This document shows positions 35,739 to 44,992 of a DNA stretch of 64,000 bases, piece after piece. How positions within the stretch are numbered: position 1 is the first letter of the stretch; the number at the start of each line of letters is the position of its first letter. Where the stretch lies: NCBI GenBank assembly GCA_000818095.1, contig CP009416.1:3208501-3272500 (forward strand). The letters run 5' to 3'. Both the position numbers and the translations under genes were made by a program. The notes under the pieces are model-generated. The model was not told where the DNA came from. It made no database searches and saw nothing but the letters and a program-made list of their open reading frames with translations. Source of the stretch: Jeotgalibacillus malaysiensis. GTDB lineage: Bacteria > Bacillota > Bacilli > Bacillales > Jeotgalibacillaceae.

Positions 35739-35918
35739 CTTCCAGTTTTCCTCCTTCCTTGATTGTTATTGATCCATATTTTTAAAGGAATATTCATATC
35801 ATAGTTTCGTAATATGACAGAAAGGTGAGAGAATTATGAGAAAGAGATTAGAAAAGTGCGACAAGTTTCTAATTTTGCTATGCTAAAGGAAGTGAAGACT
35901 TTAAAGGAGGTTATACAT

Positions 35919-36383
35919 ATGAATAAAGTTTATGATTATACGGTGCGTAAAACCAACGGGGATGTTATGTCGCTGGATGCTTATAAAGGTCAGCCGCTCC
36001 TCATTGTGAATACAGCAAGTAAATGCGGGTATACGCCTCAATTCAAAGGGCTTCAGGAGCTCTATGAAGCATACAAGACAGACGGATTAGTCGTACTCGG
36101 CTTTCCGTGTGATCAGTTTGCGAATCAGGAGTTTGAAAATATCGAGGAAACAACAGAATTCTGTCAGGTAAACTATGGCGTTACATTTCCACTCATGGCA
36201 AAAGTAAAAGTGAACGGTGAAGAAGCTGAGAACCTGTTTAGATTTCTGAAAGAAGAAAACGGCGGAGATATTAAGTGGAATTTCACAAAGTTCCTTGTAG
36301 ACCGCAACGGACACGTCACAGGTCGTTACGAACCTGCTGTAGAGCCTGCTGAAATGAAGAAGGATATTGAGAAGGTTTTGTAA
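35919..36383 (+). CDS. bsaA: Glutathione peroxidase family protein (thiol peroxidase)
   Basis: The 154-residue protein has NTASKCGYTPQ with peroxidatic Cys in place of selenocysteine, LGFPCDQFANQEF with the resolving-Cys region, and KWNFTKFLVDRNG. It reduces peroxides, in bacilli probably using thioredoxin. The ATG at 35919 has AAAGGAGG at 8 nt; upstream in-frame ATGs lack a ribosome binding site. It is a single-gene unit. The name bsaA is used for the Bacillus homologue. Confidence 0.92.
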   Translation: MNKVYDYTVRKTNGDVMSLDAYKGQPLLIVNTASKCGYTPQFKGLQELYEAYKTDGLVVLGFPCDQFANQEFENIEETTEFCQVNYGVTFPLMAKVKVNGEEAENLFRFLKEENGGDIKWNFTKFLVDRNGHVTGRYEPAVEPAEMKKDIEKVL

Positions 36384-36391
36384 GAACACTG

Positions 36392-36441
36392 AAAAAAACA
36401 CTTGGGCGGCACGCTCATCATGTGCTGCCCAAGTGTTTTTT
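36392..36441. terminator. Bidirectional terminator between converging genes
   Basis: AAAAAACACTTGGGC and GCCCAAGTGTTTTTT arms with further inner GGCAC/GTGC pairing. It serves the peroxidase on the plus strand and the phosphodiesterase on the minus strand. Confidence 0.92.
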
Positions 36442-37288
36442 ATTCCGTCACTGTCTGAACTTCCTCTTCCACCGGCCATCTCGAAAAGTCGGTAATAATT
36501 CCATCCACTCCATAAGAAACCGCCTTTTGAATTAATCTCTTATCTTTCTTGGACCATACCAGCACTTTCCCGCCGCGCGCGTGAATCTCATCAACGGTTC
36601 TTTTAGCGACAGAAGAAATATTAAAATTAATGTAGGTTGCAAATGAGGTCAAATCATCTAATTGCCATAATGATACGGGTACAAAAGAGGCTTTCATGAG
36701 GACTGCGATTTGGAGGTCCGGGTCCAGTTCATGGATACGCTTCATTGCGTCAATATCAAAGGACTGTACGATGACACTTTCCGTTGCGGGATATTGTGAT
36801 AGCACTTCCACAACCTTTTCTTCAATACCTGGATATAATGCAGGGTGCTTCACTTCAATCAGGAGGCCAACCTGCCCATAAAATGATTCCATCAATTCAT
36901 TTAATGTAATAACCGGTTCCCCGTGATAGTCAGGATGAAAATGTGAGCCTGCTTCAAGTGTTTTCAGTTCTTCGAGCGTCATATTTTTAATAAGACCGCT
37001 CCCATTGGTCGTTCTGTCGACTGATTCATCATGCATAATAATAAGTTCGCCATCCCTGGATAAATGCACGTCCGCTTCTATAAAGTCTGCTCCAAGCTCG
37101 ATTCCTTTTTGAAATGCTGCATACGTATTTTCCGGCGCATAGCTTGCTGCGCCTCTGTGTGCGACTGAAATCATCCCTTCAACACTTACATCTTTCACCG
37201 GCTGGCTGATGTACCCTACCAGCAGGATCAGACAGGCACCGAGGAATGTAACGAAGGTCAGTCGCCTTCGCTTCCACATCCCAAACAT
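36440..37288 (-). CDS. Glycerophosphodiester phosphodiesterase, membrane-anchored
   Basis: The 282-residue protein has a basic N-terminus and one membrane helix (residues 10-28), then the GDPD motif SVAHRGAASYAPENTYAAF and ADFIEADVHLSRDGELIIMHD with catalytic His, Glu, Asp and His. It cleaves glycerophosphodiesters, probably outside the cell, to glycerol-3-phosphate. The start is set at ATG 37288, since GAGGGGGG lies just upstream; the ATG six codons before it lies upstream of this site. Confidence 0.92.
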   Translation of the reverse strand: MFGMWKRRRLTFVTFLGACLILLVGYISQPVKDVSVEGMISVAHRGAASYAPENTYAAFQKGIELGADFIEADVHLSRDGELIIMHDESVDRTTNGSGLIKNMTLEELKTLEAGSHFHPDYHGEPVITLNELMESFYGQVGLLIEVKHPALYPGIEEKVVEVLSQYPATESVIVQSFDIDAMKRIHELDPDLQIAVLMKASFVPVSLWQLDDLTSFATYINFNISSVAKRTVDEIHARGGKVLVWSKKDKRLIQKAVSYGVDGIITDFSRWPVEEEVQTVTE

Positions 37289-37396
37289 ATTCGGTTCCCC
37301 CCTCATTCAATTAGTCTGAATTTTCTATTTATATAATAGTATATCATATTCAGAGAAAGGTGGAGGGGGTATTTGCCTCAGAATGCACATATTTTA

Positions 37397-37430
37397 ACCC
37401 CTGCAGTATGGTGACTGCAGGGGTACTTTT
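37397..37430. terminator. Hairpin after the DUF3100-like gene pair
   Basis: An 11-bp perfect stem ACCCCTGCAGT/ACTGCAGGGGT with a 6-nt loop. The T-rich side is on the plus strand; on the minus strand only TTAAAAT follows, so its use as terminator for the minus genes is less certain. Confidence 0.6.
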
Positions 37431-37463
37431 ATTTATATTTAATAACCCTCTCAAACTCTTTTT

Positions 37464-37916
37464 TTATATAATGCCCTGGAAACGCAGGACTACTTCTGCA
37501 ATGATGGCAGATCCTAAGAATGTCCCAAGCAGTACAAACACCGCAACAACAATTGTTCTCCAGCCAAGCTTCACAAAATCTGTCCACGAACGGCCAATCG
37601 CAATGCCTGCATACGCTAGTATTGGCGTTGTCAGTGCGAGCAGCTGGACTTCCGATGTCCATTCAACCACGATTGAAGATCCAGGCATCCAGGGCATTGA
37701 AAGTATAATTCCAATGATCGCAATATATGCAACGCTTGGAATTTTATATGGAAGTGCTTTTTGAATGATCAGCCCTGCTAGACAAATCGCAACAAGAATG
37801 AGCATTCCAGGCAGTGCCGAAAGCGGCATTACATCATACCCTATCCAGTTGGCAGCTAATGAAACGACTGCAAAGATACTCAATAAAATGATCCACTCCT
37901 GAATATTTTTTAACAT
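37464..37916 (-). CDS. Small membrane protein, partner of the DUF3100 protein
   Basis: The 150-residue protein has five hydrophobic segments and little else. GIAIGRSWTDFVKLGWRTIVVAVFV near the C-terminus resembles the end of transporter half-proteins. Its ATG overlaps the stop of the DUF3100 gene (TAATG), so the two are probably made in fixed ratio and act together. Substrate is unknown; location next to a TRAP system and an amidohydrolase suggests a small organic acid or amide. Confidence 0.72.
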   Translation of the reverse strand: MLKNIQEWIILLSIFAVVSLAANWIGYDVMPLSALPGMLILVAICLAGLIIQKALPYKIPSVAYIAIIGIILSMPWMPGSSIVVEWTSEVQLLALTTPILAYAGIAIGRSWTDFVKLGWRTIVVAVFVLLGTFLGSAIIAEVVLRFQGII

Positions 37917-38716
37917 TAGGACTGCCCCTTTCCTGCTTTATTTCTTGTCATAAGCTGATACATTTTTTCTGTCAGCGGCAGTCCGATCAGCATACTCATG
38001 TAAAGACCTGTTGAGAGTGATAACAGGTTACTAGCACCTGCAAATGCAATAATATCATTCTCAAATTCAGGAAAGGCCCCAATGAGTGACCCACTTGCTG
38101 CAGCCATCATGCTGCCGCTCCCGATACCGGATGCCATAGCAAACGACAGTGGATGCAAAGGCGTCAGGGTAGCCAGAAAACCTGCGATCAATCCCATAAA
38201 AACTGCGCCAAATACAGTTCCGAAGATGTAGATAGCCATGACTCCCCTTCCTTCAGGTGAGTTAAATCCATACTTGTCCATGATCAGACCGACGTTAGGC
38301 TCTCTTGCAACGGAGTGTGTCATACCAATACTTTCACGCTTGAGTCCAAGAAGAACCGCTAGAGGAAGCGCGAGCAGAATCGTACCCAGGTTACCGAACT
38401 CCTGCAGTAAAAGTGCAGGACCCGCTTCTATGATCTGTGGAAGCGACGGGCCAATTACAACACCGATTTTCGCAATCAGAAGTGTCACCCCAAGCACAAT
38501 TAAAGGCTCAGCGTTTTTAGACTGTTTCTCTTTTACAGCCGGCGTGAAGTAAAGTCCAAGCCCGATCAGCAAAGCATAAAGCATTGGTAAGAGGAGTACG
38601 ACACCGGGGCCTACCGAAAACTGGTGGGTACCGATAAATTCAGCAAAAACAACAATTAAAAATACGATGACGTGAAGACGCCAATCTTTCCAGATACCTA
38701 GATGAACCTGACTCAT
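37916..38716 (-). CDS. DUF3100-domain membrane protein
   Basis: The 266-residue protein has about eight membrane helices and the stretch MASGIGSGSMMAAASGSLIGAFPEFENDIIAFAGASN, whose key part is GSGSMMAAASG, like the substrate loops of carboxylate transporters. I recall this layout as DUF3100. It starts 12 nt after the TRAP large permease and overlaps the next gene. Likely a second transport system in the same catabolic cluster. Confidence 0.78.
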   Translation of the reverse strand: MSQVHLGIWKDWRLHVIVFLIVVFAEFIGTHQFSVGPGVVLLLPMLYALLIGLGLYFTPAVKEKQSKNAEPLIVLGVTLLIAKIGVVIGPSLPQIIEAGPALLLQEFGNLGTILLALPLAVLLGLKRESIGMTHSVAREPNVGLIMDKYGFNSPEGRGVMAIYIFGTVFGAVFMGLIAGFLATLTPLHPLSFAMASGIGSGSMMAAASGSLIGAFPEFENDIIAFAGASNLLSLSTGLYMSMLIGLPLTEKMYQLMTRNKAGKGQS

Positions 38717-38727
38717 ATTGCTCCCCC

Positions 38728-39999
38728 TTATTCAAATAACGATGGAAGACCCAGCGTTAAAAATGGAATATATGCGAGAAGTAAGACGACAATAACACCT
38801 GATACAAAATAAGGCAGTATGTCTTTAATTGTTTTTTCAATGCCTACCTTTGCGATATAGCATGAAATGAATAATGTAGCGCCTACCGGTGGTGTAAACA
38901 TCCCAAGTGCCAGTGAAACAAGCATGACAATTGAGAACTGAATTGGATCCATCCCGATCTCTGCTGCAATCGGGAAAAAGATAGGAATAAATAAAAACAG
39001 GTTAGGTACAAGTTCCATGATCATTCCGGCAATCAGCATAATGGCAATCAGCACTAATATCAGTGCCCACCCTGGCAGACCAAGACCGTTCAATGCATCT
39101 GCAATCATACGTGGAATCCCTTCAGAGATCAGCACCCACGTAAAGATCATCGAGGTACAGACTGTTACCATCACGACACTCGTTCCATGAACAGTTTCTT
39201 TTAATGACTGGTAAATATTCTTCCAAGTAAGGCTTTTATATACAAATAATCCCACAAGTAGTGCATAAACAACTGAAATTGCAGCTGCTTCAGTAGCAGT
39301 GGCGATCCCAAGTACAATTGACCCTAACAGAATCACAGGTAACAGCAGCGCCCATGAAGCTTTACGAATATGATATAAAAACTCTTTGAAAGTAGGCTTT
39401 TCCTCTCTTGGATATCCGCGTTTAACAGACAAGATGACTGTCGTGATTAAATAGATAATACCAACGAGAATCCCAGGGATAATACCCGCAATAAACATTT
39501 CAGCAATTGATAAATTTGCGAGCCATGCAATAATGATCATCGTGCTGCTCGGCGGTATGATAATGCCTACAACCGAGCTTGAGGCATTAATTGATGCAGC
39601 AAATGATGCACTGTACCCTCTTTTTTTCATCTCAGGGATCAAGACACTACCTGTCGATGCAGCGTCAGCAACTGATGAACCTGACACACCTGCCATCCCC
39701 ATACTTGTCACGACCGATACACATCCAAGACCCCCGGGCAGCTGTCTAACCATAGAGTCAGCAACATTAATAATACGCTGTGCAATTTTCCCGTGGATCA
39801 TCAGGTTCCCTGCAAGAATGAAAAACGGAATCGCCAGAAACGCGAACGACTGCGTATTTGAGAAGAATCGTTGTGAGAACATTTCAAGCGGAATACCCGC
39901 TACAAGAATATACATAAGTGCTGAAGCACCCATTGCAAATGCAATTGGCACGCCAAACACGATCAACAGAAAAAAACTAATGACCATGATCCAGATCAT
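38728..39999 (-). CDS. dctM: TRAP transporter large permease (DctM)
   Basis: About 423 residues with twelve or so membrane helices and the DctM patterns GVPIAFAMGASALMYI, FAFLAIPFFILAGNLM and ASSSVVGIIIPPSSTMIII. It forms the sodium-driven transport channel with the small permease and the binding protein. ATG 39999 follows GAGGAGGAG and overlaps the small permease gene by 23 nt; the open frame extends to 40044. Confidence 0.93.
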   Translation of the reverse strand: MIWIMVISFFLLIVFGVPIAFAMGASALMYILVAGIPLEMFSQRFFSNTQSFAFLAIPFFILAGNLMIHGKIAQRIINVADSMVRQLPGGLGCVSVVTSMGMAGVSGSSVADAASTGSVLIPEMKKRGYSASFAASINASSSVVGIIIPPSSTMIIIAWLANLSIAEMFIAGIIPGILVGIIYLITTVILSVKRGYPREEKPTFKEFLYHIRKASWALLLPVILLGSIVLGIATATEAAAISVVYALLVGLFVYKSLTWKNIYQSLKETVHGTSVVMVTVCTSMIFTWVLISEGIPRMIADALNGLGLPGWALILVLIAIMLIAGMIMELVPNLFLFIPIFFPIAAEIGMDPIQFSIVMLVSLALGMFTPPVGATLFISCYIAKVGIEKTIKDILPYFVSGVIVVLLLAYIPFLTLGLPSLFE

Positions 40000-40507
40000 C
40001 GAGCATCTCCTCCTCATCTGGAACTTCAAGCTTACCAAGTACAATCATTACAAACTGATAAATTAAAATTAGTGAAATGACTGCAAACGAAATACTGACT
40101 GATGTAATCAGCCACGTTTTCGAAATCCTTAACACCGGCATAACCTGACTGGCTGTATTTTCTCCCATACGATAGGCTGAAAATGACATATATACAGAGA
40201 AAAACAGCATGACTAATTTTGAAAAAGCAAACATCCATCTCTGAACAGCTTTGGGCATAAGACTTCTAAAAAAATTAATTGATAAGTGTCCCTCATTTTT
40301 TGTTACTGCAATCGCAGCGATGAAAATAACCCACGGAAATAATAAAAGTGTTAATTCATTTGAAAAAACCAATGGGAGGTCAAATACATAGCGGCTTAAC
40401 ACTTCTCCAAATACGACAATTGTCAAGACGACCATCATAATAGAAGCGATAAAATCCAGACCATCAACCACCCGGTCAATCCAAGTTTTTTTATGAACAG
40501 CTGACAT
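39977..40507 (-). CDS. dctQ: TRAP transporter small permease (DctQ)
   Basis: The 176-residue protein has four membrane helices and the DctQ patterns MMVVLTIVVFGEVLSRYVFD and ELTLLLFPWVIFIAAI. It pairs with the large permease. It lies 57 nt after the binding-protein gene; a small GC-rich hairpin (GCGGGGCCAGCTAAGCTGCCCCGC, arms GCGGGGC and GCCCCGC) lies in between and could raise binding-protein levels over permeases. Confidence 0.92.
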   Translation of the reverse strand: MSAVHKKTWIDRVVDGLDFIASIMMVVLTIVVFGEVLSRYVFDLPLVFSNELTLLLFPWVIFIAAIAVTKNEGHLSINFFRSLMPKAVQRWMFAFSKLVMLFFSVYMSFSAYRMGENTASQVMPVLRISKTWLITSVSISFAVISLILIYQFVMIVLGKLEVPDEEEMLDDLDHGH

Positions 40508-40564
40508 ATGTCTGCCTCCTTTTGCAGAAAAAGCGGGGCCAGCTAAGCTGCCCCGCTCCTGGCT

Positions 40565-41587
40565 TTATTGACGATATTCCTCTAGGAAGCTTTGAATATC
40601 CTGAATGATCTCTTCTCCCATAACATCTTCAACTTCCTTATAAACCGGTTGAGCTGCTTCCTGGAAAGCTGCAAGGTCCGGTTCAGTTACTTCTACAAAC
40701 TCTTCCTGTGCACGCTCGAAATATTCCTGCTCACTTTCTGCCACCACTTCACGTGAAGCATCACGTGCTTTTTCAGCACCCTCCATGACAATCTGCTGAA
40801 GGTCTTCATCAAGGCTGTTAAACACATCCTGATTCAAAATCATATAGCAGTAATAGTAAGTGAAGTTTGTCATTGCAAGATAATCCTGCACTTCATGCAT
40901 ATTTTGATCAAAAATATTTAATAATGGGTTAAACTGTCCGTCGATGACTCCCTGCGAGAGACCACTGTACAGCTCTGTATAAGCCATGGTAGAAACTGAA
41001 GAGCCGAACGCTTTAAATGTTTCGATCAGGCTCACATCGTTTGGTGAACGCATGCTTAATCCTTCAAGATCTGAAGGCTCGTTAATCGGGCGGACATCAT
41101 TAGTGATATGAGTAAATCCGAGTTCTGTATCAGTTAATGCGACAAACCCCTGGTCAGTTGCTTTTTCTCTTAATTCAGTACCAATGTCACTATCAAGTAC
41201 AGCGTGTGCCTCTTCAGCTGTTTCTACAATAAAAGGTAATGAAAGTGCTGCATATTCAGGCACCACATTTGCAAGCTCATTTGCTCCCGGGATCGCCATT
41301 TCAAGTGCACCTACCTGAACAGCTTCAATCATTTCAGGAGATGAAGCGTATGTTTCATTCGGGAAAAATTCAATTTCAATTCTCCCATCAGATTCTGCTT
41401 CTACATATTCTTTAAATGCAATCGCTGCTTCGCCTTTTGAATCACCTTCTTCACCTGAGTTCCAGCCAAGCTTCCACTGGTATTCAGCTTCTCCTGAGCC
41501 ACCTGCACTATCTTCACTTCCGCATGCCGATAAAGCGGCCACGCTTCCAATTAACATTGTTGCTCCAACTAATTTCAACTTTTTCAT
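40565..41587 (-). CDS. dctP: TRAP transporter substrate-binding lipoprotein (DctP)
   Basis: The 340-residue protein has a lipoprotein signal ending ALSAC22 followed by GSEDSAGGSG, then the DctP fold with SLPFIVETAEEAHAVLD, PSDLEGLSMRSPN and YSGLSQGVIDGQFNPLLNIF. The arginine of SMRSP in such proteins binds a carboxylate group, so the ligand is likely an organic acid or N-carbamoyl acid. It overlaps the amidohydrolase gene upstream by 4 nt, tying uptake to hydrolysis. Confidence 0.94.
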   Translation of the reverse strand: MKKLKLVGATMLIGSVAALSACGSEDSAGGSGEAEYQWKLGWNSGEEGDSKGEAAIAFKEYVEAESDGRIEIEFFPNETYASSPEMIEAVQVGALEMAIPGANELANVVPEYAALSLPFIVETAEEAHAVLDSDIGTELREKATDQGFVALTDTELGFTHITNDVRPINEPSDLEGLSMRSPNDVSLIETFKAFGSSVSTMAYTELYSGLSQGVIDGQFNPLLNIFDQNMHEVQDYLAMTNFTYYYCYMILNQDVFNSLDEDLQQIVMEGAEKARDASREVVAESEQEYFERAQEEFVEVTEPDLAAFQEAAQPVYKEVEDVMGEEIIQDIQSFLEEYRQ

Positions 41588-42918
41588 TCAAGGTCACTCC
41601 TGTCTGTTTGATCAATTTTTTCAAGCATATGTTTCAATACGTGAATTGTTTCTACACAATGTTCCAGTGACGACCATTCTTTCGGGTTATGACTGACACC
41701 ATCTTTACTATTTGTGAAAAGCATTGCAGTAGGCACATACCGTCCCAGCACCATTGCATCATGTCCGGCTCCACTTGGCAGATGAAAGGCTTCTTTGCCC
41801 GTTACGTAAGCTGTACTTTCAGCTGCAATCTGCTGCATAGTTTCTGACAGTTTTACAGGAGTCACATTCAATGTTTCTTGCACATCAATTTGAACCCCAT
41901 GTTTTTCTTCAATCTCAGTAATCATTTCTCTTGCCTTTTCGACAATCCGGTCTTTTAAATCCATGTCTATATCCCTGATATCAGCAGTCAGCTTCACCTG
42001 ACCCGGTATAACATTAACGCCGTTCGGTAACACTTCAAGCTTTCCGACAGTCGCAACACCTGAACTGCTGATTTGACCAGGGATATCCTTTAGCTTTGAT
42101 ACAAATTCTCCAGCGGCGACGAGGGGATCCTTCCTTCCAATCATTGGTGTATTACCAGCATGTCCTGCATCACCTTTAAATGTAATCGTGAGCCATGATG
42201 GGCCCGCGATACCTGTTACAACACCTGTGGAAAGATTTCTTTCCTCCAGCTGTTTGCCCTGTTCGATATGAACTTCTACATAAGCTTTCACTTTATCAAG
42301 AGAACGCTTCGACTCGCTAAAGTTTTTGAGCGAGAGACCACACTGTTTGAGCACTTCTTCAAAAGGGGTACCATTATAGTCCGTCAGCTTCACCTGTTTT
42401 GCCATGTCAACTTCCCCGGCCATTGCTCTGCTGCCTGTCAGCCCCCCGTTAAAGCGTGCACCTTCTTCATCAGTAAAAATGACTACTTCATAATTTGTTT
42501 CAGGAACATAACCTGTTTCGTTCCAGGCTTGCGCTACTTCTAATGCTGCAAGTACACCGAGAGGCCCGTCAAAATGACCACCGTTTGGTACACTGTCTAC
42601 GTGAGATCCGGACATAATTGACTGGCTCTGATCTTTTCCCTGGAGAGTACCGAAAACATTACCTGCTCCATCTTCATATATAGATAATCCTGCTTCTTTC
42701 ATCCAGATTTTAATTAATTCCTTTGCTGCACGCTCTTCCTCAGAAAATGACATTCTGTTACTGCCTTGATCTTCTGTCAGACCGATTCTGGACAATTCAG
42801 AAAGCCTATGAGCTACTCTTTTCCCGGAAATACCTTCCCGATCGAGTGCTGCAGGATATTGATGTAGCAATCTTGATTGAAATAATTTAGAAAAACTGGT
42901 TGTAGCCTGCATCGCCAC
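41584..42918 (-). CDS. M20-family amidohydrolase (N-carbamoyl-L-amino-acid hydrolase / allantoate amidohydrolase type)
   Basis: The 444-residue metallohydrolase has GSHVDSVPNGGHFDGPLGVLAAL, FTDEEGARFNGGLTGSRAM and VEVHIEQGKQLEERN, where key metal ligands are His, Asp, Glu and His, and GDAGHAGNTPM. The group splits N-carbamoyl amino acids, ureidopropionate or allantoate. It leads an operon with the TRAP genes. Start is the GTG at 42918 (GAGGTGAT upstream) or the ATG two codons later. The true substrate is unknown. Confidence 0.9.
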   Translation of the reverse strand: MAMQATTSFSKLFQSRLLHQYPAALDREGISGKRVAHRLSELSRIGLTEDQGSNRMSFSEEERAAKELIKIWMKEAGLSIYEDGAGNVFGTLQGKDQSQSIMSGSHVDSVPNGGHFDGPLGVLAALEVAQAWNETGYVPETNYEVVIFTDEEGARFNGGLTGSRAMAGEVDMAKQVKLTDYNGTPFEEVLKQCGLSLKNFSESKRSLDKVKAYVEVHIEQGKQLEERNLSTGVVTGIAGPSWLTITFKGDAGHAGNTPMIGRKDPLVAAGEFVSKLKDIPGQISSSGVATVGKLEVLPNGVNVIPGQVKLTADIRDIDMDLKDRIVEKAREMITEIEEKHGVQIDVQETLNVTPVKLSETMQQIAAESTAYVTGKEAFHLPSGAGHDAMVLGRYVPTAMLFTNSKDGVSHNPKEWSSLEHCVETIHVLKHMLEKIDQTDRSDLE

Positions 42919-43036
42919 TTGATCACCTCTTTATCTTTGTAATAGTTGAAATTATAAAATAAGTCTGATTATTTTATAATGTCTATTACAGACAAAGTTT
43001 TTCTTTTTATTTTGTCTGCCAGCGACAATTAAGGCA
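42919..43036 (-). promoter_or_regulatory. Control region of the amidohydrolase-TRAP operon
   Basis: This 118-nt gap holds TTGTC...GACAA (about 43013-43029) and GTCTATTACAGAC (42982-42994) dyads that could bind the neighbouring PucR-type regulator. A promoter could not be fixed. Confidence 0.4.
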
Positions 43037-44812
43037 TTAATTTTCTAGAAAGCTGTCTATATTAACTGCCAGCTGAAGTTCAAAGGCCTCTTTCCCTTGA
43101 ATCGCATTTAATTCCAGCACTTCTTTGATCAGTTTTAAACGGTACTTTACAGTGTTCACGTGAATAAATAAGGCTTCGGCAGTCTGTTTCATATTCTGAT
43201 TCAACTCAAGATAGACACTGAGTGTAATCATCAGGCTGCCATTATGAGCCTGATCAAATGCTTTCAATTTCCCGATTGTTTCTTCCACGTACGCTTCGAG
43301 TTCTCTTGCTTCTGTTTTTAAAAAGAGTCGCTGAAATCCAAGCTCAAAGTACGCTAAAATAGAACTGTCTTTATTTTTCGTCAGAAGGTAATCTACACAC
43401 TTGGATGCGTCATTAGCCGACACCCTCACTTCTTCCAGCTGTTTAACAGCTCTTCCGATACCAATCAGGATTGACAGACCAGCCACTTGTCTGACTTCCT
43501 CCACCAACTGAGCAAACAAAATTCTTACACGTTCGTAAGCTGACGATTCATTTATGTATTCCGGGTATGCAAACATAAAAATCATGTCCAGATTCTGATC
43601 AAGAATGAACGCTTTATAAGGAAATTGTGATAATTTCCTTGTTATGACACGCAGTACTGTCTCTTTTTTCACAGAAATTTCTTTCAGGGACAGCAGTGAT
43701 TCTTCAATAGTCAATTGAACCAGAAGAAACTGCCGGCCTTCAGTAACGCCTGATGTTGTACGCGCAACCTCCTTAACAGTCAGCTTATCAAGCTTTCCAT
43801 ATAACAGCTGATCAAGCACATAACCTGAGTAGGTCAAGGCCTCATAGGAACTTTTATCACGGCGATTCATTTCGAGTGCAAATATCATGGATGCCTGTTC
43901 AATCGCAAATTGATCCAGCGGGTCCAGTACATCTCTTTCATCCAGATAGATACAGATTAATCCCATCGCCCGTTGATCAGTACGTACCGGAAAGAAATAA
44001 ACCCTTTCCTGAATGTGATCATCACTGATGTTACAAACAGATCCTTTCTCCTGAGTCATTCCATTCGTCAATTCCTGCGGATATTGTTGTATCAATAGAC
44101 GACCTCTCGCGGAAGCATGTTCACTGGAAGCCTCAAGCAAGTCAAAAAACTCATTAAAAACAATGACCTCAGCATGGACAAGTGAAGCCAGTGTTTTTGT
44201 AATTTCCTCAAGACCTCCCTGTGAGAGCGACACCCTGCTCAGCGCTTCATGCACTCTTTGTGTTCTTTCACTTTTTGAAAAAAGCGTAGCGTTTTCAATT
44301 GCGATCACTGCCTGTACTGCAAATGTTTCGAGCAGCTTCAAATCCTGTGCATTAAAAACAACATTCTCATCATAGATGTCTACAGTCAGGACACCGATAC
44401 AGCCCTTTTTTGTCATTAACGGCACGCAAATCGCACTTGCTGGATACTCCATATCTCCGCGCGCTTTTGAGTAATACCCTTTGGTTTCTTCGTTTATATT
44501 CGTCATTCCCTTTAATGTATCGTCATGTGTTGAAAAAATCCTGCCCTGCTGGGACACAAATGTTTTCCCGCTCATCCCCTCACCAGGCTCGAGCAATGCA
44601 TGTTTCAGATATTTCATATCAAATCCTGCTGCAGCTTTGGCATAGAGCTTTCCGATTTTCTCATCATACAGGAAAAGAACACTGGCATTTGATCCGTCAA
44701 TGACATTTAGTACTTCCTTAATTAATTGATCAAGCACTTCATCTATATGAAGTGTAGAAGTCATTGCCTGAACTGAATTAATTAAGCTTCGAAGTTGTTT
44801 TTCAGTATCCAT
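43037..44812 (-). CDS. GAF-domain, PucR-type helix-turn-helix transcriptional activator
   Basis: The 591-residue protein has an N-terminal GAF domain (about residues 20-165, with SVLFLYDEKIGKLYAKAAAG and GVLTVDIYDENV), a middle region, and a C-terminal PucR/CdaR-type DNA-binding domain with NMKQTAEALFIHVNTVKYRLKLI. It probably senses a small molecule and activates the downstream amidohydrolase and TRAP operon 118 nt away on the same strand. ATG 44812 has GGAGGG at 6 nt; the frame is open to 44857. Confidence 0.87.
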   Translation of the reverse strand: MDTEKQLRSLINSVQAMTSTLHIDEVLDQLIKEVLNVIDGSNASVLFLYDEKIGKLYAKAAAGFDMKYLKHALLEPGEGMSGKTFVSQQGRIFSTHDDTLKGMTNINEETKGYYSKARGDMEYPASAICVPLMTKKGCIGVLTVDIYDENVVFNAQDLKLLETFAVQAVIAIENATLFSKSERTQRVHEALSRVSLSQGGLEEITKTLASLVHAEVIVFNEFFDLLEASSEHASARGRLLIQQYPQELTNGMTQEKGSVCNISDDHIQERVYFFPVRTDQRAMGLICIYLDERDVLDPLDQFAIEQASMIFALEMNRRDKSSYEALTYSGYVLDQLLYGKLDKLTVKEVARTTSGVTEGRQFLLVQLTIEESLLSLKEISVKKETVLRVITRKLSQFPYKAFILDQNLDMIFMFAYPEYINESSAYERVRILFAQLVEEVRQVAGLSILIGIGRAVKQLEEVRVSANDASKCVDYLLTKNKDSSILAYFELGFQRLFLKTEARELEAYVEETIGKLKAFDQAHNGSLMITLSVYLELNQNMKQTAEALFIHVNTVKYRLKLIKEVLELNAIQGKEAFELQLAVNIDSFLEN

Positions 44813-44915
44813 CCTCATCCCTCCGTTACTTCCGATAACTTTTGAATTATCATACACGGAAGGTTACAAAGTGAACAGTTGATTTTTACCAGCCGCACTC
44901 ATCACGGGTATAATA

Positions 44916-44978
44916 TAAAAACTGCCTAAGCAGGAGGGGTATCCAACGATGTAAACACCCTCTCATACTTAGGCAGTT
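44916..44978 (-). terminator. Terminator after the MDR reductase gene
   Basis: AACTGCCTAAG/CTTAGGCAGTT arms with inner GAGAGGGTG/CCCTC pairing, followed by TTTTATATT on the minus strand. Confidence 0.87.
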
Positions 44979-44992
44979 AAATAATGATCAAT

